Of a DNA stretch of 64,000 bases, positions 8,974-18,151 are shown piece after piece. This DNA comes from Xylanibacter rodentium (GTDB taxonomy: Bacteria; Bacteroidota; Bacteroidia; Bacteroidales; Bacteroidaceae), in the NCBI RefSeq assembly GCF_013166575.1, contig NZ_JABKKE010000001.1:310001-374000 (forward strand), given 5' to 3'. Numbering within the stretch: the stretch's first letter is position 1; each line of letters begins with the position of its first letter. The notes under the pieces are model-generated. The model was given only the letters and a program-made list of their open reading frames with translations. It ran no database searches and was not told the origin of the DNA. Made by a program: the position numbers and the translations under genes.

Positions 8974-9047
8974 TGACTCCTGCAGGATTCAAACCTGCAA
9001 CCTTCTGATCCGTAGTCAGATGCTCTATTCAGTTGAGCTAAGGAGCC
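8974..9047 (-). tRNA. tRNA-Arg (anticodon ACG)
   Basis: On the reverse strand the acceptor stem GGCTCCT pairs with AGGAGTC. The anticodon arm TCTGA-CTACGGA-TCAGA gives ACG, and the T-arm reads GCAGGTTTGAATCCTGC. A TACCTTTGC promoter box lies on the reverse strand at about 9083-9075. It is convergent with the other tRNA-Arg 270 bp away. Confidence 0.96.
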
Positions 9048-9200
9048 CCGATTGCTTTCATTTCCGAATTGCGAGTGCAAAGGTAGAAATTTATTTTCAT
9101 TCAACCAAATATTTTTTAGGAAAACTTTTGAAAAGTATTAAACTTATGCATTCATTATAAGTTAACCCTAACAAAGAACCCCCAAAAATATGATAACAAT

Positions 9201-9830
9201 TTATCTTGCTTTCATCATTCTTCTGCGCCAAGCATAGTAGCCATAAACAGCTATGACTGTATAAACAGCATAAAGAAATGCACGAGCATATATACCTTTA
9301 TATATATACAATGACGAAGACACGGCATCTACCACAAGCCACACCCACCATTGCTCGATATATTTACGCGAAAGCATCCACAATCCTATAATAGACAATG
9401 ATGTCGTGAAAGCATCAAGCACCGGCACATTGCTATCGGTACAGAAATTAAGAAAAGCCCACAGAGCAAACCAAAGACCAAAAGTAATAGGAACAAGAAC
9501 ATATACGACAGACACAGGAATATGGCTGATAGCAAGACCAAAAACCTTATCCTCCCCACCCTGCCGTGAACCACCGGAAAAACTACTGACGTCTACGGCA
9601 CGGCGCCGGCTCCACATCCAGAAGCCGTAAACGGCGGCAAGAAAATAGTAAAACTCCATTCCGCAGTCGGCATAGAGCCCCGCGCGATACAGCACAACGG
9701 TGTATACAACGGGCATGATGGCGCCCGTTATCCACATCAGTATGTTTTCTTTCAGTTCAAGATATAGATAGAGCAGCCCCAGTGCGGTGCCGAGCACATC
9801 CATCCAGTTGTTTACCAAATATTCTGTCAT
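9201..9830 (-). CDS. pnuT: PnuC-family transporter, predicted thiamine uptake (PnuT)
   Basis: 209 residues with about seven hydrophobic segments. The family pattern NNWMDVLGTALGLLYLYLEL opens the protein, followed by W-rich motifs (YGFWMWSRR, IEQWWVWLVVDAVSSSLYIY). PnuC proteins carry nicotinamide riboside or, in the PnuT branch, thiamine by facilitated diffusion across the inner membrane. Thiamine is inferred because the gene starts 33 bp after a TonB-dependent receptor led by a TPP riboswitch. A thiamine pyrophosphokinase gene, often the third member of this operon in Bacteroides, does not follow. Confidence 0.88.
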   Translation of the reverse strand: MTEYLVNNWMDVLGTALGLLYLYLELKENILMWITGAIMPVVYTVVLYRAGLYADCGMEFYYFLAAVYGFWMWSRRRAVDVSSFSGGSRQGGEDKVFGLAISHIPVSVVYVLVPITFGLWFALWAFLNFCTDSNVPVLDAFTTSLSIIGLWMLSRKYIEQWWVWLVVDAVSSSLYIYKGIYARAFLYAVYTVIAVYGYYAWRRRMMKAR

Positions 9831-9863
9831 TATCTGTCGTTGTATGTTATATGGTGGTCACGT

Positions 9864-12233
9864 TCAGAACTTCAGCGTCACATTGCCCATCATGGTGAAT
9901 CCCGCCATAGGTATATAGCCTATCTGATAGTAGCGGTCGGAGTTGAGAAAGTCGTCGCCCGATATGGCCGAATACACCCATCCGCCGGCAGCGTAACGGC
10001 GGTTGAAGATGTTGTTGAAGTTGAGGCCAACGACGGCCTCCTTCACTCCTATCTTCATCTTCCGCGTGTTGAAGGCGTACTTCAACGTGACGTTGGTGGC
10101 CGAATAGCACGGCAGCGAGCGGTCGGCGTTCTCGGAGTTGTCGAGATACTGGCGGCTCACGAAGTTGGTGTGCCACACTCCCTGGAAGCCTTTGTAGTGA
10201 ACATCGACGAAACCGTTGAGTATTACCGATGGCGAGAACGACAGCGTAGAGTTGTCGTAGTGAGTCACGGTGGGCCCGTCGGCCTCCCAGTTCTCCACAT
10301 ACTCGTCGAAGTTCTTAATCTTGTTCCTGCTCAGCGCGGCGTTACCCTCGATGGAGAGCCATGTGAGGGGCGACACGCCGGCGCTCAGCTCCACTCCCAT
10401 ACGGTACGAATCCTTGATGTTAGTAGTGAGATTCTCGCCTATGTCCGACTGCGCTCCCGTCTGTACAAACTGGTTTTCGTAGTCCATGTAGTACAGGTTG
10501 AGGTTGACAAACCACTTGCGGGCCTGATAGCCGTAGCCCAGTTCGAAGTCGTTGAGCGACTCGGCCTTGGGTGCGGGATACGAGCCGTTGTCGGTAAAGT
10601 TATTGCGCTCGGGCTCGCGGTTGCTTCGCGCGTAGGATGCGTAGGCGTTGTGGCCGTCCTTATGGAAACTGACACCCACCTTGGGATTGAAGAAATTGTA
10701 GCTCTCGTCGATGTCGAGACGCTGGTTGGTGAACGAGCCGTCCTCGTTTTCGTAGAACTTGTCGTTCACTCCGTCGGTGGTGTACTTCACATATCGGTAC
10801 TGCACGTCGGCAAAGGCATCGAGGAAGGACGTGATGTGATAGGTAGCTTTGGCAAAAGCACTCACATCAGTTTTGTCGGCATCAGAGTCGTAATACTTGT
10901 ACTCACCCTTGTCGCCTATATAATAGTTGCGCACGTCCTCATCGGCAATGTATGTTAGATAGCCGTAATGATTGCCGGTGAACTGCTGCGCCGATATGTT
11001 TCCGAGCACGTCCCAGCGGCCGGCCTTGTAGTTGGCATTGAATATGGCACCGTAGAAATCCTGCGTCATACCTTTCTTGCGCACAAAGTCGGTACGCTTG
11101 ACAAAACTGTGGTAGGCATCTGGCGTACGTGACAGACCGAATTTAGACAGTTTGTTGTCGTATCTGAACTCGTCATAAAAGCCGTGGCCATGCGTATAGT
11201 GCAGCGTGGCCGAGGTGCTCCACCTGTCATTCATCTGCCATGCCATGGAGAGGATGTTGTGATTGTACCAGAAGTTATCGGTGGTCTTCTCCCACAACGA
11301 GCCGTCGGCCATCTTGTAGCGAGACACGATGTATTGACCGTCACCGTCTATCGTAAGGCTCTCGTACAAACTATTGTACCTGCCGAGGCCCAGGCGGTGC
11401 ATGTCCTTGTAGGTCTTCACGCCGTCGTAGCTGTTCAGACTGTAGTCGTCGTTACCTGCGGTGACGCCGCTCCACGCCTGTCCGGTCGACTCGAAGCTGC
11501 CTATGTTCTTGTAACTCAGCCTGAAGTTCTGCCTGTCGTTGATGAATATAGCGCCACCGTAGTAGTTGCCCGAGCGTCCGTCGGTGCCGTGAATGTAGCC
11601 GTCGGTAGCGGTCTGATGATAGGCACCTTCGAGCACAAGATAGTGGCGGGGCAGGCGTATGCCGGTGAGGCCGGTGGAGAACTGCGCCCCGAGGTTCAGC
11701 GTGTTGTACGAACCGAACGATGCCGACAGTTCAGCCGACGGGACGTACTGCGGCTGTGCCGTCATAAGAGAAATGGTGCCGCCGAAAGCACCGTCGCCAT
11801 TCGACGAAGTGCCCACACCACGCTGTATCTGAGCACTGCCGAGCAGAGCACCGAAACTATTCATATTGGCCCAAAAGACGCACTGGTCTTCAGGCGAATT
11901 GAGGGCCACGCCATCGAGGGTGACGTTGACACGCGAGCCTGCCGCGCCACGTATGCGCATGTAGGTGGTACCGGTGCCCACTCCGTTCTCGCTCCATGCC
12001 AGCACACCGGGCGTACGGGCGAAGAGGAACGGCAGTTCCCGGCCTGTCTTGGCGAACTCCTGAAGTTGTTGTTTCTTGATGTTTGTCACGGCAAAAGGTG
12101 CGTCTTTGGCTGCACGCACACCCTTCACCGTCACCTCTCCGAGATTCTGTATGCGGAGAGAGTCGTTGTTGTCTGCCTTTACATTGCCGTTGGCGGCAAG
12201 TGCCGACAGGGTGACAAAGAGTATTTTCTTCAT
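9864..12233 (-). CDS. TonB-dependent outer-membrane receptor, predicted thiamine uptake
   Basis: 789 residues from ATG 12233, where the signal peptide MKKILFVTLSALAANGNVKA begins; an upstream in-frame ATG at 12287 lies within the leader and is unlikely. The plug domain follows (LGEVTVKGVRAAKDAPFAVT, MRIRGAAGSRVNVTLDGVAL, QIQRGVGTSSNGDGAFGG). The rest is a 22-strand type barrel with a C-terminal Phe, as outer-membrane barrels require. Regulation by the TPP riboswitch and coupling to pnuT indicate that it imports thiamine or a phosphorylated form, powered by TonB. Confidence 0.93.
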   Translation of the reverse strand: MKKILFVTLSALAANGNVKADNNDSLRIQNLGEVTVKGVRAAKDAPFAVTNIKKQQLQEFAKTGRELPFLFARTPGVLAWSENGVGTGTTYMRIRGAAGSRVNVTLDGVALNSPEDQCVFWANMNSFGALLGSAQIQRGVGTSSNGDGAFGGTISLMTAQPQYVPSAELSASFGSYNTLNLGAQFSTGLTGIRLPRHYLVLEGAYHQTATDGYIHGTDGRSGNYYGGAIFINDRQNFRLSYKNIGSFESTGQAWSGVTAGNDDYSLNSYDGVKTYKDMHRLGLGRYNSLYESLTIDGDGQYIVSRYKMADGSLWEKTTDNFWYNHNILSMAWQMNDRWSTSATLHYTHGHGFYDEFRYDNKLSKFGLSRTPDAYHSFVKRTDFVRKKGMTQDFYGAIFNANYKAGRWDVLGNISAQQFTGNHYGYLTYIADEDVRNYYIGDKGEYKYYDSDADKTDVSAFAKATYHITSFLDAFADVQYRYVKYTTDGVNDKFYENEDGSFTNQRLDIDESYNFFNPKVGVSFHKDGHNAYASYARSNREPERNNFTDNGSYPAPKAESLNDFELGYGYQARKWFVNLNLYYMDYENQFVQTGAQSDIGENLTTNIKDSYRMGVELSAGVSPLTWLSIEGNAALSRNKIKNFDEYVENWEADGPTVTHYDNSTLSFSPSVILNGFVDVHYKGFQGVWHTNFVSRQYLDNSENADRSLPCYSATNVTLKYAFNTRKMKIGVKEAVVGLNFNNIFNRRYAAGGWVYSAISGDDFLNSDRYYQIGYIPMAGFTMMGNVTLKF

Positions 12234-12310
12234 CTGTTTTACCCATTTATAATTAAATAAAAAGGGAGAGAAACCTTTTATCGGCATTTACTCCACACTC
12301 TCGCACGCAA

Positions 12311-12399
12311 AAAGAGCATGGTGTCGTTCCCTACGCTGGCATTATCCAGATCAGGTTGAGGGTTTGATCTCAGCACCACCAAAAGGCGGGCACCCCTTA
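12311..12399 (-). promoter_or_regulatory. TPP riboswitch (THI element)
   Basis: The reverse strand carries AGGGGTGCCCGCC, GGTGCTGAGATC, then ACCTGATCTGGATAATGCC and AGCGTAGGGAA, the conserved sections of the TPP aptamer in order. It lies about 80 bp before the receptor start. A promoter TATACCTTTGC lies just upstream near 12430. Thiamine pyrophosphate binding should reduce expression of the receptor and pnuT. Confidence 0.97.
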
Positions 12400-12570
12400 A
12401 AAAGCATTTTGCTTTTCATTTGCAAAGGTATAAATAATATCCTGAACTTTAAAATACAATAACAAGTAATCGATAAAAATTAACACTTATCAAAAAAGAG
12501 AGAAAGCCTCATCACCTTTCTCCCTTCCCATTCTCTTTGCTCCAACAATCCGACCTTAAGGATTGTCCAT

Positions 12571-13458
12571 CTAAATCTTGAGTTCTTTCATTATCTCGCT
12601 CATCTTCTGCAGTGTAGATATCCGAGTAGGAACAAGCGGCAAACGCAGTATATTCTTTACCATCCCCATCTCATATAACATGGCTTTAACACCGGCCGGA
12701 TTACCATCGACAAAAAGCAGACTGAACAAGTCTGTAAACTTGTGATGTATCTTTCGCGCACTGTCATATTCACCTTTAAACTGCAGACGTATCATTTTTG
12801 AGAATTCGCGCGGCAGGGCGTTGCCAATAACGCTGATAACTCCCACTGCGCCACATGATATCATTGGAAACGTAAGGGCATCGTCACCACTTATAACATC
12901 AAAATCTTTGGGCTTATTCTTTATTATCTCATCACATTGCTCCAAGTTTCCGCTTGCCTCCTTTATCGCCACGATATTCTTGCAGTCACGGGCCAGACGA
13001 ACGGTTGTCTCTGCTTTCAAGTTCACACCGGTACGCCCAGGAACATTGTAAAGCACAACAGGCAACGGACTTGCATCTGCAATGGCCCTGAAATGCTGGT
13101 AAAGTCCTTCCTGCGAAGGTTTGTTGTAGTATGGGCAGATACTCAATATACCATCTATACCATGGAAATCTTCTGTACGCAACTCATTCACCACTGCTGC
13201 TGTATTGTTTCCACCACATCCCAACAATATCGGCAACCGGCCATTGACATAAGACACCACCAGATTCTTTATCTTCCGTTTCTCATCAGCAGTGAGGCAT
13301 GGAGTTTCACCAGTAGTTCCCAATATACAAAGAAAATCCGCTCCATTATTAATCTGGTAATCCACCAACCGTTTCAATGATTCGTAATCAACTGATCCGT
13401 CTTCGTTAAATGGTGTAACCAAAGCAATACCCAAACCTTTGAAAATATTATGTGCCAT
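12571..13458 (-). CDS. dapA: 4-hydroxy-tetrahydrodipicolinate synthase
   Basis: 295 residues from ATG 13458; the longer frame from 13500 is rejected because a TAATTTTGC promoter box lies inside it. The enzyme condenses pyruvate with aspartate semialdehyde in lysine and diaminopimelate synthesis. The start FKGLGIALVTPFNEDGSVDY, the LGTTGETPCLT motif, the catalytic Tyr in VVLYNVPGRTG and the Schiff-base Lys in NIVAIKEASGNL are all present. Length is normal. It is transcribed alone here. Confidence 0.96.
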   Translation of the reverse strand: MAHNIFKGLGIALVTPFNEDGSVDYESLKRLVDYQINNGADFLCILGTTGETPCLTADEKRKIKNLVVSYVNGRLPILLGCGGNNTAAVVNELRTEDFHGIDGILSICPYYNKPSQEGLYQHFRAIADASPLPVVLYNVPGRTGVNLKAETTVRLARDCKNIVAIKEASGNLEQCDEIIKNKPKDFDVISGDDALTFPMISCGAVGVISVIGNALPREFSKMIRLQFKGEYDSARKIHHKFTDLFSLLFVDGNPAGVKAMLYEMGMVKNILRLPLVPTRISTLQKMSEIMKELKI

Positions 13459-13500
13459 AAGATTTCTTATATTCTGATTTCCGACCGCAAAATTACACAA

Positions 13501-13912
13501 ATTAATTGTAATTTGTTACTTCATGCCCGTTTTTTTCACATTTCTGAAACTTTTATGAAATAAATTATATCACAGGTAAACATATTTTATAACATTCCAT
13601 GAAAACCAAGTCAACTATCATTAACCAAATACCGGATATATATTACAAATGCCCAAATGCATCATAGTAAACAAAAACCGTTGGATTTCATCCCACGGTT
13701 TCTCGCCATGACAAGGTTTGAACAGGTTTCACTCTGCTCGTTTGGCTTGACGAAAACGTTCATATTCATGCACATTTTCTCGCCATGGCAGAGCTGAAAC
13801 AAGTTTCACTCTGCCCATCTGGCTTAACGAAAACGTTCAAAAAAAGAAAGAGGATGCCATATTTGACACCCTCTAATACACATGATTATAAATATAATAT
13901 CAGCACTACAGC
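13501..13912. other. Intergenic region holding two copies of the ~65-bp palindromic element
   Basis: No gene is visible in this 412-bp gap between dapA and the SPFH gene. Copies of the dispersed palindromic element lie at 13698-13759 and 13774-13837, both in reverse orientation and separated by a short linker. A-rich sequence follows up to the SPFH stop. Confidence 0.7.
13698..13837 (-). repeat. Dispersed palindromic element, two tandem copies
   Basis: Each copy on the reverse strand runs GTTTTCGT(C/T)AAGCC, GCAGAGTGAAAC, GTTTCA, CTGCCATGGCGAGAAA. The inner part CAGAGTGAAAC / GTTTCAGCTCTG is a hairpin and the ends GTTTTCG / CGAGAAAA are nearly complementary. The same pair arrangement recurs at 25946-26088. 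Confidence 0.85.
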
Positions 13913-14857
13913 CTATTCAGCCTTGAACAATTCCTTTATACCGCCTATGCTGCCCATAAGATTTGTTGCCTCGTATGGCAGATATACGGTCTTTGTCTTG
14001 TCGCCTTCGGCCAATTGCTGCAACATCTGTATATATTTCTGGGCAAGCAGATAGTTGGCAGGATTGGTGCTCTGCCCTACAGCGGCGGCCACTTTCTCTA
14101 TTGCTATTGCTTCGGCTTCGGCTCTACGAATACGTGCCTGAGCCTCACCTTCGGCTTTCAATATGGCTTGCTGCTTCTCTGCCTCGGCACGGTTTATCAT
14201 GGCGGCCTTCTCACCTTCCGACTGAAGGATGTCCGAAGCCTTCTTACCCTCACTCGTAAGTATGGTGGCACGCTTGTTACGCTCAGCCTGCATCTGCTTC
14301 TCCATCGCCGTGAGCACGCTCTCGGGAGGTGTGATGTCCTGCAATTCCACTCGGTTTACTTTTACGCCCCATTTGTCTGTCGCATCGTCAAGCACGGCAC
14401 GCAACTTGGTGTTGATTGTGTCACGGCTTGTCAGTGTCTCGTCAAGCTCCAGTTCGCCGATGATATTACGAAGTGTGGTCTGGGTGAGTTTCTCTATGGC
14501 ATTGGGCAAATTGTTGATTTCATAAACCGCCTTGAAAGGGTCGACTATCTGAAAATACAACAGTGCATCTATCTCCGTCTGAACATTGTCTTTCGTTATC
14601 ACGTTCTGCTTCGGGAAATCATAAACCTGTTCACGCAGATCGATATTGCTGGAATATCTGTAACGGCCGCGCTCCAACACTACAATCTCCTTTGCCTTGT
14701 CAATAAACGGAATGATGATAGCGATACCGGGGTCGAGCGTTCCATGGTATCTACCCAACCGTTCAATGATTTTCGTTTCAGACTGAGGAATGATTACAAG
14801 TGCCATTTTTGCGAATATCAATACGCAGACTACACAAACGATTAAAAAGTACATCAT
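13913..14857 (-). CDS. SPFH/band 7 domain membrane protein (stomatin/QmcA type)
   Basis: 314 residues. One N-terminal membrane segment (YFLIVCVVCVLIFAKMALVI) is followed by the SPFH domain from VIIPQSETKIIERLGRYHGT to about residue 180, with GVKVNRVELQDITPPESVL typical of the family. A long Ala/Glu-rich coiled coil follows (about 185-260). Such proteins oligomerise into membrane scaffolds tied to membrane quality control. The gene upstream in the same direction is NfeD, its standard partner, only 21 bp away. The start could be the first or second Met. Confidence 0.93.
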   Translation of the reverse strand: MMYFLIVCVVCVLIFAKMALVIIPQSETKIIERLGRYHGTLDPGIAIIIPFIDKAKEIVVLERGRYRYSSNIDLREQVYDFPKQNVITKDNVQTEIDALLYFQIVDPFKAVYEINNLPNAIEKLTQTTLRNIIGELELDETLTSRDTINTKLRAVLDDATDKWGVKVNRVELQDITPPESVLTAMEKQMQAERNKRATILTSEGKKASDILQSEGEKAAMINRAEAEKQQAILKAEGEAQARIRRAEAEAIAIEKVAAAVGQSTNPANYLLAQKYIQMLQQLAEGDKTKTVYLPYEATNLMGSIGGIKELFKAE

Positions 14858-14878
14858 AATTAAAATCTTGTTTTATTG

Positions 14879-15328
14879 TTAAACATCAATTATTACTTTT
14901 ATTATTACGCTTTCGCGCCCCACTACCCTGACACGCGTGCCGACAGGAATGGATACGGAACCTTCGGATTCGGCTTTCCAGTCGTCACCTCCTATTGCCA
15001 CACGCCCGTAACCTCCGGCCTCTATCCTGCTGCTAACAGTGCCAACGGCACCTATCAGAGCGTCGGCATTACTCTTGCGATGGCTTTCTTCACGATGTAG
15101 ATAGCGCAAGGCAAACGGCCGAACTAGAAATATGCTTATGGCTGAAAAAGCGACAAACACACCAAGCTGCAAATACAGACCACCGAGAAACGAAGCCACC
15201 ATCGCAGCAAGACTGCCCACAGCAAAACATATAATGAAGAATCCGCCGGTAGACAATTCTACAATAAGACACAGAACAGCCATCACCGCCCATATCTGCC
15301 AAAGGTTGTCACTAAGGTAATCTATCAT
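14879..15328 (-). CDS. NfeD family membrane protein
   Basis: 149 residues from ATG 15328, where the family start MIDYLSDNLWQIWAVMAVLC begins; an ATG at 15337 adds three residues. Two to three hydrophobic segments are followed by a C-terminal OB-fold-like NfeD domain (ADALIGAVGTVSSRIEAGGY, GDDWKAESEG, VGTRVRVVGRESVII). NfeD proteins pair with SPFH proteins, and the gene is directly upstream of one. A TTATCTTTAC promoter-like box lies about 40 bp before the start. Confidence 0.9.
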   Translation of the reverse strand: MIDYLSDNLWQIWAVMAVLCLIVELSTGGFFIICFAVGSLAAMVASFLGGLYLQLGVFVAFSAISIFLVRPFALRYLHREESHRKSNADALIGAVGTVSSRIEAGGYGRVAIGGDDWKAESEGSVSIPVGTRVRVVGRESVIIKVIIDV

Positions 15329-15457
15329 ATAGCACAAAACTCTTTATTGGTTTAACGAGTGTAAAGATAATCATTTTTTATTGAAACATACAAGTATTCT
15401 GATGATTTTTTACATTTACAGACATTTTTTCATCAAACGGGAATAAACATCGCCACG

Positions 15458-16375
15458 TCATCGTGAGCCTATATAAAGGAATATCATTCCGAGAAGTACC
15501 AAGGCAAGGTCAATGAACTTAGACTTGAGATTCTTCTCATGAAAAGCTACGGCACCGAACAGGAAACTCACCACCACGCTGCCGCGGCGTATCATCGACA
15601 CAATGCTTATCATTGCCCCGGACAGACTGAGCGAATAAAAATATACGAAATCGGCCGTACACAGGAACAGACTGACAAGGATGATGCCCCAATCCCAACG
15701 GAAAGGAGTGGAGGCATGGCGATGGGGCCACCACAACACCAAGAGCATCACACCCATCATGAAACACTGATATATGTTGTACCAGCTCTGAACCATCATC
15801 TTGTCGAGCCCCACACCGCCATCCTCGGGCGAAGCCATGAGGTACTTGTCGTACAACCCGCTCACCGCTCCGAGGGCCGCAGCAGCGACAATCATCCATA
15901 TCCAATGGTCGTGTCTGAAGTCTATGCCCTCTTTCCTTCCGCTGCGGCTCAGCATGAAAAACGATGCGACGGCAAGCAAAACACCCACCCACTGCCACAC
16001 ATTGAGCCGCTCGCCAAACACAAGAAAAGCCCCGACAAGCACCATCACCGGTCTCGTGGCATTGATCGGACCTACGATAGTAAGCGGGAGATGCTTCATG
16101 CCGAAATATCCGAACACCCAACTGCTCAGCACTATACAGCTCTTCAACAATATAAACTTATGCATCTCCCATCCTCCGCTGCCAACATGAAAGATAGAAC
16201 CGTCAAGAAAAGATGTGTGCATGCTGAGCACGACAAACGGCAAGAAGATGAGCGAAGAAAACAATGTGTTGAGAAACAACACCGGTATCACGGCGTTGCC
16301 GCCAAGCGCCTTTTTCTTAAACGAATCGTAGAAGCCGAGCAACGCCGCCGACATAAATGCTAACAATAGCCACAT
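15458..16375 (-). CDS. EamA-family (drug/metabolite transporter superfamily) permease
   Basis: 305 residues with about ten hydrophobic segments and two EamA repeats. The first repeat holds GPINATRPVMVLVGAFLVFG, typical of DMT exporters, and the second AMISIVSMIRRGSVVVSFLF. The substrate cannot be predicted. It lies 26 bp downstream of truA on the same strand and is probably co-transcribed. The chain ends with a hydrophobic segment and a short Ser-Arg tail. Confidence 0.88.
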   Translation of the reverse strand: MWLLLAFMSAALLGFYDSFKKKALGGNAVIPVLFLNTLFSSLIFLPFVVLSMHTSFLDGSIFHVGSGGWEMHKFILLKSCIVLSSWVFGYFGMKHLPLTIVGPINATRPVMVLVGAFLVFGERLNVWQWVGVLLAVASFFMLSRSGRKEGIDFRHDHWIWMIVAAAALGAVSGLYDKYLMASPEDGGVGLDKMMVQSWYNIYQCFMMGVMLLVLWWPHRHASTPFRWDWGIILVSLFLCTADFVYFYSLSLSGAMISIVSMIRRGSVVVSFLFGAVAFHEKNLKSKFIDLALVLLGMIFLYIGSR

Positions 16376-16401
16376 AACATGTTTATTTTAATATTCCTTT
16401 T

Positions 16402-17130
16402 TCAATATTTCACATCTTCAAGAAACAGGGCATGGCCAGGCATTGACTCACCCGCCGCCGTGCGCCGCCCGCTCTCTATCACACCACGGAATCCGTCTAC
16501 GGTAAGACGATGTCGTCCCACTTCAATGAGTGTGCCCACCACCGCCCGTACCATGTTGCGCAGAAAACGGTTGGCCGTGATTTCAAAGTACCAACTCACA
16601 GGCGACAGACGGTGCCAACGGGCTGTAGTGACGGTACACAGAGTTGTCTTCACGTCGACATGACTCTTGCAAAAAGCCGCGAAGTCATCATATTCCATCA
16701 GAACTGCCGCTGCCTCGTTCATCAAGTCAAAATCGAGCTGATAGTGAAGTTCACACGAATAAGCCCTCAAAAACGGTTCCTTGACCGTATGTACATAATA
16801 ATGGTACGTGCGCGAAGTGGCACTGAAACGTGCATGCATATCGTCGGCAACCGGTTTCATACAACTCACGGAGATGTCGCGCGGCAAAAAACGGTTGAGT
16901 TTATATACCAGCTGTCCGCAATCAACGGCAGCATCCGTATCAAAATGTGCCACCATACGGCGGGCATGCACCCCTGCATCGGTACGTCCGGCCCCTACCA
17001 CCTCAGTCGGCCGGTGCAAAAGCACGGACAATGCTGTCTGCAATTCTTCCTGCACGGAGATACCGTTGGGCTGAATCTGCCACCCATGATAGCGCGTGCC
17101 GTCGTAACTGAATGTTATAAAATAACGCAT
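16402..17130 (-). CDS. truA: tRNA pseudouridine(38-40) synthase
   Basis: 242 residues from ATG 17130 (MRYFITFSYDGTRYHGWQIQ), preferred over an upstream ATG at 17166 that adds twelve non-conserved residues. The catalytic Asp sits in GAGRTDAGVHARRMVAHFD. TruA modifies the anticodon stem-loop of many tRNAs. The C-terminal RFLRNMVRAVVGTLIEVGR is also conserved. It precedes an EamA transporter. Size and motifs are normal. Confidence 0.95.
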   Translation of the reverse strand: MRYFITFSYDGTRYHGWQIQPNGISVQEELQTALSVLLHRPTEVVGAGRTDAGVHARRMVAHFDTDAAVDCGQLVYKLNRFLPRDISVSCMKPVADDMHARFSATSRTYHYYVHTVKEPFLRAYSCELHYQLDFDLMNEAAAVLMEYDDFAAFCKSHVDVKTTLCTVTTARWHRLSPVSWYFEITANRFLRNMVRAVVGTLIEVGRHRLTVDGFRGVIESGRRTAAGESMPGHALFLEDVKY

Positions 17131-17389
17131 TATATATAAGGTATCGTTTAAATATTCTGAATACACTAATGATGAAAATCAGGTACAAAGGTAGATGTTT
17201 TTTCTGAATAAGCCGATTCCGCATACATTTTTATCATAAAAAACCACTACTTAATACTATAAAATAAACCGTCAAACGCATTTTCACTCCGAAAAATTTG
17301 CCGGAACAAAATAAAACCACTACCTTTGCATCGCCTTTCGGAGGAAAGGTCTTACGGACAACGATTCGTCAGTAAGGCAAATAAATCAA

Positions 17390-17461
17390 GGTCGATTCAT
17401 CTAATGGTTAGGATACAAGATTCTCAATCTTGGCATAGGGGTTCGATTCCCCTATCGACTA
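17390..17461 (+). tRNA. tRNA-Glu (anticodon CTC)
   Basis: The acceptor stem GGTCGAT pairs with ATCGACT through one G-U pair. The anticodon arm CAAGA-TTCTCAA-TCTTG gives CTC, and the T-arm is GGGGTTCGATTCCCC. A TACCTTTGC promoter box lies at about 17327, leaving a leader of roughly 50 nt. Confidence 0.95.
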
Positions 17462-17464
17462 CAA

Positions 17465-17498
17465 AGAGTTTTAAGGAATGTCCTTGAAACTCTTTTTT
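17465..17498 (+). terminator. Terminator of tRNA-Glu
   Basis: AGAGTTTTAAGGA pairs imperfectly with TCCTTGAAACTCT, followed by a run of six T. Confidence 0.8.
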
Positions 17499-18151
17499 AG
17501 TATAATCAAGATAACAATGCCGGCATTCAATTACCCATATGTCATTGCCATACGCCAAAAACATGATTCGCCATAATACCCCATGACACGACAGAGCAAA
17601 AACATTGACCGGCAGATTTATATAATCCAAAATTTCCTTACTTTAACGTATGTTAAACGATATCAGAAATGCAAAAATCGACCAACGCCCCGAAAAAGGC
17701 CCGTTTTTGTCAAAACAGGAAGTGCTGACTATCAATGCATTACGATAAAAGAGCTTTGTAATAAAAGCAGAGAGGCCCATATCGCACTGCAAAACAGGCC
17801 ATATTACACTTCAAAACAGCCCATATTGCAACATGAAACGACCCAAACAGAAGAGCAATAAGGCCCAAACGGCAAAGATTCAGCATCTCAAACGGGCCAA
17901 AACTGAACCGGAACAGTATTACGACTTTTCTATTTCGAGAAAAAACAAATATGTTTTTTTCGGAATAATATATACAAATCGCCAACGCAGAACAGTATCA
18001 GTCACACATTACATAGTCATCCGTCAAAAACCGTAAATGGCCGCATATATATATTTTCCCCAACCGTTTTATTGCCTGTTACAAATATTTTGAGTAAGTT
18101 TGCACGTCATTTACAATACAACGCCATTCATTGAAAGCCCATAACGACAGC
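17499..18151. repeat. Gene-poor region with degenerate ~22-bp periodic array (array B)
   Basis: No supported gene lies here. Between about 17698 and 17900 a core GGCC or GCC preceded by AAAnC or AAnAG recurs at 17774, 17797, 17819, 17840, 17862 and 17895, mostly 21-23 bp apart. Reading frames over it are short and of repeat composition. A promoter-like TTGCACGTCA lies near 18100 ahead of the radical SAM gene. Confidence 0.6.

Noticed and set aside
9840-10958. 372-codon forward frame
   Set aside because: It is antisense to the TonB-dependent receptor.
11184-12260. 358-codon forward frame
   Set aside because: It is antisense to the TonB-dependent receptor and has no domain.
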